Positions 35,779 to 44,265 of a stretch of 51,367 nucleotides of DNA are shown here, piece after piece. The stretch comes from Methanosphaera stadtmanae (lineage in GTDB: Archaea; Methanobacteriota; Methanobacteria; Methanobacteriales; Methanobacteriaceae): the NCBI GenBank assembly GCA_015062825.1, contig SUTR01000001.1, forward strand, positions 1 through 51,367. Reading direction: 5' to 3'. Numbering within the stretch: the first letter of the stretch is position 1; every line of letters begins with the position of its first letter. A model generated the notes under the pieces. The model did not search any database and had not been told where the DNA came from. It saw only the letters and a program-made list of their open reading frames with translations. The position numbers were made by a program, and so were the translations under genes.

Positions 35779-36270
35779 TTAATCAACATCTACCTTGTCT
35801 TTTCTGGATGCCTTTTCTGCATCTATTGCTACGGCAAACATCACTACAAATATTGCATCTTCAGGATTTACTATGTCCATACAATATGTATCAGATAAGT
35901 GAAGGTGTTCTTTTGAGACTTTTGCCACCCTGTTTCCATTCTTGTCCTTTATGGTATAGTTCCATTCTAGTATGTCTCCATCTATCTTCCAGCCCTTGTA
36001 ATCTATTGCATATCCAGGACCTATTAGTTTGAACATTTTTCTATGAATGTTTCCTATATGCTTGTTAAGATATGTGATATTGTATGTTGGTGTGATTGAA
36101 ATTATTTTTTCCTTTACCATTCCTATTTCATTGTCCTGCATATCATATATCTTTACACATTTACCCCATGATAGCTGACCCTTGATATTGTATACCTTAT
36201 TTCCATTATCATCATATACATTGAAGCTGTCAAACCATGAGAATATTTTCTGCTGTATATGTAATTTCAT
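35779..36270 (-). CDS. LURP-one-related (LOR) protein
   Basis: A 163-residue protein with the tubby-like LOR fold. Recognisable are LHIQQKIFSWFDSFNVYDDNGNKVYNIKGQLSWGKCVKIYD, IGMVKEKIISITPTYNI and the single hydrophobic C-terminal helix AIFVVMFAVAIDA. Plant relatives respond to pathogens and others act in membranes as scramblase-like proteins. The archaeal role is unknown. GGGGAG supports ATG 36270. It sits 280 bp from the HIRAN gene in the same direction. Confidence 0.85.
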   Translation of the reverse strand: MKLHIQQKIFSWFDSFNVYDDNGNKVYNIKGQLSWGKCVKIYDMQDNEIGMVKEKIISITPTYNITYLNKHIGNIHRKMFKLIGPGYAIDYKGWKIDGDILEWNYTIKDKNGNRVAKVSKEHLHLSDTYCMDIVNPEDAIFVVMFAVAIDAEKASRKDKVDVD

Positions 36271-36336
36271 TTTAATTAGCTCCCCTTAATACTTAGTCAA
36301 TATATTGTTGTTTATTTTAATCAGTTATTTCATGTA

Positions 36337-36726
36337 TTATAGTTTTAGTCTTTTAAATCTTGTACATGATTGCTGTGCAAGGCTTATTGAATATTGTATG
36401 TTTATTGGAGTATCCACTATTATTGATATGATATCTGTCCCGTCATGTCCTTGTCTTGGCTGTACATCATATTTATGTACTAAATCCACTATTCTTTCAT
36501 AATAGAATTCTGTGGATACTCTTACTCCTTCATCTAATGGCTCTACTGTTACGAATGTCATGTTTCTTACCTGGAATAGTATCTTATCTTCTTCCTGTAT
36601 TTCTTCTACATAGTTATAGAAGTTTCTTATTCTTTTTAGTATACTTTGCAGTATATGTTGGTATGGGTATTCATCATCTTCCAGGATTTCCTGTATTGAT
36701 TTGTTTTGGTATGTTATTCTAATCAC
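36337..36726 (-). CDS. Unknown protein, 129 residues
   Basis: A 129-residue alpha/beta protein (IRITYQNKSIQEILEDDEYPYQHILQS...ILFQVRNMTFVTVEPLDEGVRVSTEFYYERIVDLVHKYDVQ) of no recognised family. It is the upstream member of the group including LOR, HIRAN and ARPP-1 genes. The initiator is unclear: GTG 36726 is itself part of an AGGTGATT site, and the codon at the usual spacing is ATA (36717). If ATA is not used, GTG starts the protein with a weak GGAA in front. Confidence 0.55.
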   Translation of the reverse strand: MIRITYQNKSIQEILEDDEYPYQHILQSILKRIRNFYNYVEEIQEEDKILFQVRNMTFVTVEPLDEGVRVSTEFYYERIVDLVHKYDVQPRQGHDGTDIISIIVDTPINIQYSISLAQQSCTRFKRLKL

Positions 36727-36856
36727 CTTCCAATAAGAGTATTGTATTTATATTATTTATTTGTAGGTTTTGTTTTAAATTATTTTTTCTTTATTACTTA
36801 TTTTAAATGATGAAATACAAATATATTAAATAATTATTATATAGAATTTGAGTTTT

Positions 36857-37756
36857 ATGATTGATTTAGTAAAGAAGACACCTATACCCATTTGTGGATT
36901 GATGCTTGCATGTTTTTCATTAGGATTGTATCTGGGTAATTTCAGCATTTATCCTAAGTTCTTCTTTGGATTTCTGGGATTAGTAATCTTATTGTTATTG
37001 ATTGTTAAGTTATTCGTTGATTATGACAGCTTTAGGAATGCTTTAGATATTATCACTGTATGCAGCACCATGGGTACATTCAGTATGTCCCTTATGATTT
37101 TCAGCAATTATTTCATAGATGTTAACGGGATTTTTGCATTTGTATTGTGGATTATTGGATTGTTGTTGCATATGCTTTTAATAGTTTACTTTAGCTATAG
37201 GTATATATTTAATGATTTTTCATTGGATAATGTATATCCATCCTATTGGATTGTATATATTGGTATATCAATGGCTTCCATTTCAGGTACTTTCCATATG
37301 TTTAATGGTTATACTTGGATATTCTTTGTATTTGCATTTATATTGATGTTTCCTACTATGATTATAGTCTGTTACAGGTACTTTATGATTCCAGTAAGTG
37401 ATGAGATTAACAAGCCATTGATTTGCATCTACACTGCCATTTACAGCATTCTCATAGTTGCTTATGTTAATTCATTTAATAAAATAAACCATGAGTTTTT
37501 AATCATATTATATGTTATTGCATGCATATGCTATGTATTATCATTTGTTAAGTTGGTTGAGTATAGAAGTTTGGATTTTTATCCTAGCTTTTCAGCATTT
37601 AGCTTTCCATTTGTAATTAGTGTAGTTGCTTCATATACAGTCTATAATATTACTCATTATTCATTTATTAGGGCAATTGTACTTGTTGAAAGTGTTATTG
37701 CTGTTTGTTGTGTTTGTTATGTATTATATGAGTATTTAGTAAATGTTTACTTATAA
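36857..37756 (+). CDS. TDT/TehA-SLAC1 family transporter
   Basis: A 299-residue polytopic protein with about nine to ten membrane segments. Family features are PIPICGLMLACFSLGLYLGN in the first helix, PSYWIVYIGISMAS midway and FYPSFSAFSFPFVIS near the end. TDT proteins carry dicarboxylates, sulfite or act as anion channels; the substrate here cannot be assigned. ATG 36857 is a better start than TTG 36848, and the weak leader suggests a nearly leaderless mRNA. Confidence 0.85.
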   Translation: MIDLVKKTPIPICGLMLACFSLGLYLGNFSIYPKFFFGFLGLVILLLLIVKLFVDYDSFRNALDIITVCSTMGTFSMSLMIFSNYFIDVNGIFAFVLWIIGLLLHMLLIVYFSYRYIFNDFSLDNVYPSYWIVYIGISMASISGTFHMFNGYTWIFFVFAFILMFPTMIIVCYRYFMIPVSDEINKPLICIYTAIYSILIVAYVNSFNKINHEFLIILYVIACICYVLSFVKLVEYRSLDFYPSFSAFSFPFVISVVASYTVYNITHYSFIRAIVLVESVIAVCCVCYVLYEYLVNVYL

Positions 37757-37878
37757 TTTCAATGATTTAATAAATCTTTTTTTTCATTTTTTTTAACAAG
37801 CTATAAATAGTATTAACAATAATATATATTAATAATACTTTTTTATGTAATTTAATTATTAATTATGGAGGTCTCTTG

Positions 37879-40413
37879 ATGATATATTTAGATATTCAGA
37901 AGAAAATTGTAACAATGTATAATCTAGGAAAAACTAAGTTTAGTCATAACATCAAAGCAAAAGTAAAAACAAAGTCATCATTTAAAATCAAAAAGGAACA
38001 TAACATTCTAAAAGCATCCGATTATAAAATCATCCTATCAAACATTACAAGAAAGGAGAAAATTGATAAGTTATTCCAATTACTTAAAAAAGAGAAAATT
38101 ATAATAAGCCCATATAAGCCGTTACTGGAGCAGTTTCTAACTGAATATGATATAAAATATAATATCCAACAATCATGTCATATATGCAAACAAAAAAATA
38201 GAATTACATTCATTAATCCAAAGACATCACACACGTATAATAAATATAAGATCTGTGAGGATTGCCTGGATAATCTTATACTAAATATGCTGTTGGAATA
38301 TGGTTATTCATCCAATTCATTGAAGATATTTAAAAAACTATATGAAAAAACCGGTGACTTGAATATTGTATATGATATGATAGAAAATGAATATAATCCT
38401 ATTGAAAACCCGGAACTAACATTATATGATCAGTATGAAGAGACTGAGGATGAATTTGCCAGGGTAGATGTAGATAATTTAAATATACCCAGGGCATTTA
38501 AGAATATACTAAGAGAAAAGATTGAATATCTGTTGCCTGTTCAGATAATGGCACTTAATGAGGGATTGTTATTTAATGAAAATCTGCTTGTCGTGTCACA
38601 GACTGCCTCTGGTAAAACATTGATTGCAGAGCTTGCAGGCATTACAAGAGCGTTGCAGAATAGGAAATTTGTCTATCTTTCACCACTTGTCGCATTGGCA
38701 AACCAGAAGTATAGGCAGTTCAAGAAGGATTATGAAAAATTAGGTTTGAAGGTTGCAATAAAGGTTGGAAAGAATCGTGTACATGCAGATGATGAATTGA
38801 CAATAGATGATATGCCAATTGAGGATGCTGATATAATAGTTGCAACATATGAGGGATTGGATTTTATATTAAGAAGTGGACAGTACCATATGCTTGATAA
38901 TCTGGGTGTTGTGGCAATTGATGAGATACATATGCTGGATAATGTTGAACGTGGATGCAGATTAAACGGATTAATACATAGGTTGATGGATTTATTTAAA
39001 CATGCACAATTGATAGGATTATCTGCAACTATTAATAATTCCAGGCAATTGGCTAAGGAATTTAACATGACATTAGTTGAGTATGATAAAAGACCTGTTA
39101 TGCTAGAGCGACATCTAGTATTTTGTGAAAGTGATGAGTATAAAAACAGAATTATAGAAGAGTTATGCAGGAAGGAATATGATTCATTAAGTTCAAAGTC
39201 ATATAAGGGACAGACTATTATCTTTACTGATTCCAGACGTAAGACCAATATGATTGCACGTAACCTACAGAAGAAAGGGATTAATGCAGAAAGTTATCAT
39301 GCAGGACTTACATATGCAAGTAAAGTGAGAATTGAAGAGGCATTTGCTAATCAAAAGATATCTGTAGTGGTTACTACTGCAGCATTAGCTGCTGGTGTGG
39401 ATTTTCCTGCCAGTCAGGTGATTTTTGATTCTCTTCGTATGGGAAAGGAATGGCTTACACATAATGAATTTCATCAGATGCTTGGTCGTGCTGGAAGACC
39501 TAGCTTTCATGATAAGGGATTGGTATATCTTCTTCCGATTACTGGCAATTACATGTTTCATAAGCTTGAAGAGAATGTTGCATATGACCTGCTTGAAAGT
39601 AAGGTAGATAATATTCATGTAATTTATAGATCGTCTGATGTATATGAACAGGTACTTTCTGATATTTCTACAGTAGGTGTATGTGATTTGGAAGAACTTC
39701 AAACGAAATACTCAAAGTTTTCTCTTCCAATACGATTTAATGATGCTGTTGATGAATTATTTGAATATGATATGATAGAATATAATTATCAAAATAAATT
39801 GCATAACATTACAGATTATGGACGTGCAACAGCAATGTCTTTCTTAACCGTTAATGAAGCAGAGTTTATACGAGAACATATTACAGATAATCCTGTTGAT
39901 ATAATAACTAGTTTATATCCAATAAATAATGCATATTTATCAGGTGGACTGTTAAAATCATTCAAAAGAATATTGGGTCATAATCCAAGTACTAGATTAT
40001 TCTCTGACAGTACTAAGGAGTTGATAACGGATGGATTCTTTACTAATCAGTTATCAAGGAAACATCAAAATCAATTACAGGATTTATATAGGGATTTTAT
40101 GATGTGTGACTGTTGGTATTCACCATATTGTAATTGTTTGGAGGAAAATGTTTCAAAGCATATTATTAAAAGACGACTGGAAGGTCATAGTCCATATGAA
40201 ATTTCAAAGGAGTTTATGATAAATTATTCCATTAATATTTATTCAGGTGATATCTATAATTGGCTTGATCAAACAATAAGATATTCTGAGTCAATAGGTA
40301 GAATTGCATTGTCACTGGATGTACCAAATGTCAGTAGTGAATGTGAAAAATTAACCAAGCAGATTGAATTTGGTGATGCTGATAAAAATAGTATAGAGAT
40401 TAAAAAGGATTGA
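37879..40413 (+). CDS. Ski2-like DEAD/DEAH helicase with zinc finger (DUF5814-type)
   Basis: An 844-residue superfamily 2 helicase. A zinc knuckle (C100, C103, C126, C129) precedes the core. Motifs are TASGKT (242-247), DEIH (348-351), SAT (382-384), FTDSRRKTNMIARNLQ and QMLGRAGRP (motif VI). The C-terminal region is winged-helix/ratchet-like, with a second Cys cluster CDCWYSPYCNC. Ski2-like archaeal helicases act in RNA decay or at stalled forks. This subgroup is confined to methanogens and related archaea, as far as I know. GGAGGT six bases upstream fixes ATG 37879. Confidence 0.92.
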   Translation: MIYLDIQKKIVTMYNLGKTKFSHNIKAKVKTKSSFKIKKEHNILKASDYKIILSNITRKEKIDKLFQLLKKEKIIISPYKPLLEQFLTEYDIKYNIQQSCHICKQKNRITFINPKTSHTYNKYKICEDCLDNLILNMLLEYGYSSNSLKIFKKLYEKTGDLNIVYDMIENEYNPIENPELTLYDQYEETEDEFARVDVDNLNIPRAFKNILREKIEYLLPVQIMALNEGLLFNENLLVVSQTASGKTLIAELAGITRALQNRKFVYLSPLVALANQKYRQFKKDYEKLGLKVAIKVGKNRVHADDELTIDDMPIEDADIIVATYEGLDFILRSGQYHMLDNLGVVAIDEIHMLDNVERGCRLNGLIHRLMDLFKHAQLIGLSATINNSRQLAKEFNMTLVEYDKRPVMLERHLVFCESDEYKNRIIEELCRKEYDSLSSKSYKGQTIIFTDSRRKTNMIARNLQKKGINAESYHAGLTYASKVRIEEAFANQKISVVVTTAALAAGVDFPASQVIFDSLRMGKEWLTHNEFHQMLGRAGRPSFHDKGLVYLLPITGNYMFHKLEENVAYDLLESKVDNIHVIYRSSDVYEQVLSDISTVGVCDLEELQTKYSKFSLPIRFNDAVDELFEYDMIEYNYQNKLHNITDYGRATAMSFLTVNEAEFIREHITDNPVDIITSLYPINNAYLSGGLLKSFKRILGHNPSTRLFSDSTKELITDGFFTNQLSRKHQNQLQDLYRDFMMCDCWYSPYCNCLEENVSKHIIKRRLEGHSPYEISKEFMINYSINIYSGDIYNWLDQTIRYSESIGRIALSLDVPNVSSECEKLTKQIEFGDADKNSIEIKKD

Positions 40414-40420
40414 AAATGAG

Positions 40421-40546
40421 TTATATATTACTGGATGATTCATCATAACAATCCGGCAGTACCTGTGAGATATCTTTTTTACATTCCTCACATTCTGTTG
40501 CATCATCCAAGTTTTCCCACCAACCACAATATGGACAGATTTTCAT
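40421..40546 (-). CDS. Tiny zinc-ribbon protein (41 residues)
   Basis: A 41-residue protein with two CxxC knuckles, KICPYCGWW (C4, C7) and ECEECKK (C19, C22), plus one further Cys. It resembles mini zinc ribbons that dock on RNA or transcription machinery. GGTG lies eight bases upstream of ATG 40546. It is convergent with the helicase, its stop being eight bases from that gene's stop. Confidence 0.8.
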   Translation of the reverse strand: MKICPYCGWWENLDDATECEECKKDISQVLPDCYDESSSNI

Positions 40547-40927
40547 AATAAACACCACATATATGCATTCTAATATATACTATGAAGTTAGACTGTTTTA
40601 AGTTTAACTCATAATATTGCTCTTTATAAATCATCCACACCAAAATATTTATAATAATTTTATAAAAATATCAAAAATAATTGAATTAATTTATTTTTTT
40701 GTTATTTATTTAGTTATTTAAGAAAAATTCCAATATAATAATATTAAAACTCAAACCAAGATATAAATTATTACCTTTTTGTCTAAAAAGAGCTAAAAAG
40801 TATTAAATACATTTATATTTACTGAATAATATAATATCAATATTAATAAAAACATGAATTTAAAGTAATACCTATTTACTAAGACAATATAATTACAATC
40901 AATAAATATATTGGAAGGAAGATAAAA
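40547..40927. other. 381-bp intergenic region, promoters of flanking genes
   Basis: No gene is visible. The right part holds the promoter of cfbA and contains AAAAAGTATTAAA and TTATTACCTTTTT, loosely similar to the palindromes of the ABC importer, which may be chance in such AT-rich DNA. Confidence 0.4.
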
Positions 40928-41812
40928 ATGAAAAAAGACACTGGAATATTACTGGTAGGACATGGAAGTAGAATACCCTACAATAAAAAAGTTGTAAAAG
41001 AAGTAGCAGAAAAATATGCAAAAACAATGCCAGAATATAATGTTGAAATAGGATTTATGGAACTTGTAGAACCAAATATACCAACAGCATTTAACAAGCT
41101 TAAAAAAACAGGAGTTAAAAGAATCATAGTAAATCCAATATTTCTTGCCCATGGAATGCATACAAAAGTAGATATTCCTACAATATTAACATTAGAACCA
41201 ATGAAGATAGAAGGACACCATCATTCCCATTCTCACGGACATCACCACCACCATGATAGACAGGCAAAATCAGAGCCGGTAGAATTTGATGGAGAAATCA
41301 TATACCTGGAACCGTTGGGTGCAGATGATAAAATAGTAGATATTGTAGAAGAAAGAATTAATACAGAATTGTCAAAATATCCTGATGCAAGTCCTAGAAA
41401 TACAGGCATATTACTTGCAGGACATGGAAGCAGCCTGCCATATAATAATGAAGTTATAGAAACAATAGCAGAAAAATATATAGAAAGAACTCCAGGATAT
41501 CATATAGAAGCAGGATTTATGAGATTAAGCAAGCCATCAATACCTGAATCATTCAATAAGATTAAAGATTATGGAGTAGAAAGAGTAATTGTTGTACCAG
41601 TATTTTTAGCTGATGGCATTCATACAAAACTTGATATTCCCACAACCTTGAACTTGGATCCTGAACCTATTGAAAATTATCCAGAGCCTAATGTATCCCG
41701 GACGGATGTGATAGAATTTGATGGTGAAATAATATATACAAGGCCATTAGGTGCTGATGACAAGATTGTTGAAATTGTATCTGAGAGAATAAAGCCCTAC
41801 TTGGATGAATAG
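40928..41812 (+). CDS. cfbA: Tandem-duplicated sirohydrochlorin chelatase (CfbA/CbiX), F430/cobamide route
   Basis: A 294-residue cytoplasmic chelatase that inserts Ni2+ (F430 synthesis) or Co2+ (B12 synthesis) into sirohydrochlorin. Archaeal CfbA is usually about 120-140 residues and works as a homodimer. Here two copies are fused: residues 1-150 and 156-294 repeat LLxGHGS...PYN, EPNIPTAFNKLK/KPSIPESFNKIK and FLA[HD]GxHTKxDIPT. Catalytic histidines are visible in both halves (H12, H78; H166, H232). The first half carries a His-rich insert with ten His between 97 and 109, typical of metal storage or delivery; the second half lacks it. AAGGAAG lies upstream. A single-gene unit. Confidence 0.93.
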   Translation: MKKDTGILLVGHGSRIPYNKKVVKEVAEKYAKTMPEYNVEIGFMELVEPNIPTAFNKLKKTGVKRIIVNPIFLAHGMHTKVDIPTILTLEPMKIEGHHHSHSHGHHHHHDRQAKSEPVEFDGEIIYLEPLGADDKIVDIVEERINTELSKYPDASPRNTGILLAGHGSSLPYNNEVIETIAEKYIERTPGYHIEAGFMRLSKPSIPESFNKIKDYGVERVIVVPVFLADGIHTKLDIPTTLNLDPEPIENYPEPNVSRTDVIEFDGEIIYTRPLGADDKIVEIVSERIKPYLDE

Positions 41813-42131
41813 ATATAAATTATTAACCTCCCATTAATTTTTTCTACAGGGATAATTATAAATGCAGTGATAATAAGGAGTAGTTATCAAAACCCCCCCG
41901 AGTAGTTATCAAGACCCTTCGGATTATCTTTATATGTAAATCTAACATACATTATAGTAACAAGTAAGAATGATGATTTAGACTTATCTTAATATACAAG
42001 GAGGATCTAAACACATATCTTAATATATTTTTTAAGATAGATTCATTTCAACAAGAAAGTAAATACATACTAGACATGTAGTCTTGAATTGAAAATAATA
42101 ATAAATATCATATAGGATTATATAATTAAAT
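41813..42131. other. Intergenic region with 22-bp repeat and orphan ribosome binding site
   Basis: No gene is visible. It contains the repeat at 41878-41917. A GGAGGATC at about 41999 has no following start codon, and ATCTTAA...TTAAGAT forms a short inverted repeat at about 42018. It may hold remnants of a lost gene and the promoter of the DUF2284 gene. Confidence 0.4.
41878..41917 (+). repeat. Two 18-bp direct repeats with 22-bp period and C7 tract
   Basis: GAGTAGTTATCAA[AG]ACCC occurs at 41878-41895 and 41900-41917, identical at 17 of 18 bases. The first copy runs into CCCCCCC. It is immediately downstream of the cfbA region and is relatively GC-rich for this window. No known element is recognised. 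Confidence 0.7.
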
Positions 42132-42698
42132 ATGCAGAGTGTTAAACTAGACAATATTGATTATGTAATACATAAGAGTACTAGGAAGTTATCTGTAAAG
42201 GAATTTCTAGAAAACTATTATGATTTTGAATACACAAGTCAAAAATGTAAGAAGTGTCATATGTATAATAAACGATGGAGCTGTCCATCATTTAATAATA
42301 AAATAGACGTTTACTGGAAAAAATTTGATATTGTTGAATTGATTCATCTTAAAATAATATTAGATGAAAATCTCCTTAACAAGCGTTTTAGTAAAGATGA
42401 AATATACACCATTTTAAATAATACTTTGTTCAAAGAAAAGAGAATGTTAATTGGTAAATTAGAAGATAACAATAAGTATTATCTATCTACAGGTTATTGT
42501 AATATATGTGAGAGATGTTCTAAAGAAGATAATTTACCTTGTAGATTTCCCGAAATGAAAAAGTATAGTATTGAATCACTTGGTGGTATTGTTACCAAAA
42601 TTAGTAATGAATTGTTTAACAACCAGATTAAATGGATTGATATGAATAACGGAATTCTTCCAGAGTATTTAACTCTAGTTATGGCTGTACTAGATTAA
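42132..42698 (+). CDS. DUF2284 protein, second copy
   Basis: A 188-residue paralogue of the protein at 9713-10294. CKKCHMYNKRWSCPSF and GYCNICERC...PCRFP match its cysteine clusters, and both end with IKWIDMNNGILPEYL/IKWIDTDNGYLPENL. The last cysteine of the first copy (in PDKC) is missing here. Start ATG 42132 lacks a Shine-Dalgarno; the mRNA may be leaderless. It is flanked by long empty regions, so it is probably a monocistronic accessory copy. Confidence 0.85.
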   Translation: MQSVKLDNIDYVIHKSTRKLSVKEFLENYYDFEYTSQKCKKCHMYNKRWSCPSFNNKIDVYWKKFDIVELIHLKIILDENLLNKRFSKDEIYTILNNTLFKEKRMLIGKLEDNNKYYLSTGYCNICERCSKEDNLPCRFPEMKKYSIESLGGIVTKISNELFNNQIKWIDMNNGILPEYLTLVMAVLD

Positions 42699-43438
42699 TG
42701 ATAAATGATAATTGGTCATGAATAGTTCATTCTCCTATTATTACATTAACAGTAAAATAATTCATCTTTAAAAATGTTAATATCATAGATAATCTAAATT
42801 TATTTTATTCTTATTTGTGATATGAATATACTACTTTTTAGATTAAAGCAGAAATTAATTTTATAATATTTAATTAACCTGATTAATGAAAATTAGCCGA
42901 TAAGAAAATGGATAAAATAAACATCAATGATTATTACTAATCTGATGAATATTTTATTTAAATATAGCAAGAATCTAAAGATAATATATCTATAGAAATG
43001 TCTTTAATTTAATCCTTATCATAACAGTTATGTTAATCAAATAATTAACATAATAGTTATATAATTAGTAATTACTTACTAAAGTCATATTAAATCAAGA
43101 AGGTTGTAACACTATTGTATCACATATCCTGTTTTAATACATTTATTACTATTGATATATTAATATATAAAATTATGGGATATTTTTTAAAAATAAGAAG
43201 TTAATAAGCTTATTTTTTAAATCAATTTGATTAAAATAGACTTTTTAAGACTAATTATGAAGTCAAAAAATAAAAAAAAGCAAATTTAATCAAAACAATA
43301 GATAAAATAATACGATACAATTTAGAAATTAAGAAAATAAAATATTTAATGAACTTAATTTATACATGTCAATCTATCTTAAAATAAATAAGATAATAGC
43401 ACTATTAAAAATAATAAAAAAAATGGATTAATGGAGGA
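42699..43438. other. 740-bp AT-rich intergenic region with a 40-bp palindrome
   Basis: No gene or gene remnant is convincing. The only structured element is the inverted repeat at 43021-43060. Short direct repeats of A/T type abound but are not significant by eye. It separates the second DUF2284 gene from the convergent M50-like gene. Confidence 0.5.
43021..43060. repeat. 40-bp palindrome (arms 17, loop 6)
   Basis: ATAAC-AG-TTATGTTAAT, six bases, then ATTAACATAA-TA-GTTAT. The outer 5 and inner 10 pairs are exact, the middle two are A.A and G.T. It could form a cruciform, an RNA hairpin or a regulator site. It is not attached to a gene start. Confidence 0.7.
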
Positions 43439-44077
43439 TTACAACAGATAATTTGTAAAAGACAATACTGATAATATACCTGATAATACAATTAATATTA
43501 TCCATACGGATGTTTTATAGTTAAAGAGATTTAATCCATCAGTAACTACAAATGGGATTAAATTAAAAAATGACATATAACTATTGACATTAAATCCTAT
43601 AATTGCAGCCAACATTATGTAAAAATTAATGTCCACAATATTTAATGAGAAATATGGTTTAATAATCAACAGGATTATCATGAATATTACTGCTAGAATA
43701 ATGTTAAATACAGGTCCAACTAGTGATATTTTATATTTCTCATTGTCACTAATCATTCTTTCATATAATCCATAGTCTATATAGCTTGGTATAAGAACAA
43801 TTATATTAAATATCATGGTAATTATTGAGAATATTAATCCATAGCTGTACAACTTATATTGTATGGTATATCTGTAGTCTAATGCAATCTTTTTCTGAAT
43901 AAAAGTTCTGAGAATTAAGCTAATAACAAATACTATTAATGTCAAGGGCAATACAGTTATAAATTCATTTGTTGACCAATGATATTTATTCGTTAAATGT
44001 ATTGAAAAAATTATAGTAACTGCAATAAATGATAATAATAAATGTTTAATTTCATCTTTTGTAAATTTAACTAACAT
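43439..44077 (-). CDS. M50-like membrane protein with lost active site
   Basis: A 212-residue membrane protein with five to six hydrophobic segments that follows the plan of archaeal site-2 proteases: VFVISLILRTFIQKKIALDYRYT aligns with the position of the family HExxH helix, KISLVGPVFNIILAV with the central GPxxN segment, and FFNLIPFVVTDGLNLF with NLIPxPPLDG. The catalytic H, E and H are replaced by R, T and Q, so it cannot be an active metalloprotease. It may be a regulatory pseudo-protease. AGGA lies upstream of ATG 44077. Confidence 0.75.
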   Translation of the reverse strand: MLVKFTKDEIKHLLLSFIAVTIIFSIHLTNKYHWSTNEFITVLPLTLIVFVISLILRTFIQKKIALDYRYTIQYKLYSYGLIFSIITMIFNIIVLIPSYIDYGLYERMISDNEKYKISLVGPVFNIILAVIFMIILLIIKPYFSLNIVDINFYIMLAAIIGFNVNSYMSFFNLIPFVVTDGLNLFNYKTSVWIILIVLSGILSVLSFTNYLL

Positions 44078-44265
44078 TTTAAAATATTTCCTAATCTTAT
44101 TTATTATAGATTTATATCAAACATATTATTAAAATATTTAGTTATTCCTAAATTCCAAATGATAATTTGTTTATTAAACTATTATGACAAAACAGTAACA
44201 AACTAATTATTTAAAAAAAAGAGGGGTTTATGAAAGAATCAATGATTCTATGATTTATATATCCA

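Noticed and set aside
38730-39248. 172-codon minus-strand frame inside the helicase
   Set aside because: Antisense shadow of the helicase core, Ser-rich with no recognised motif.
41878-41917. Two-unit repeat as a CRISPR remnant
   Set aside because: Only two 18-bp copies separated by four bases, with no spacer of plausible length.
41960-42010. C/D box guide RNA (ATGATGA at about 41970)
   Set aside because: A box C-like sequence is present but no matching CTGA box D lies at suitable distance.
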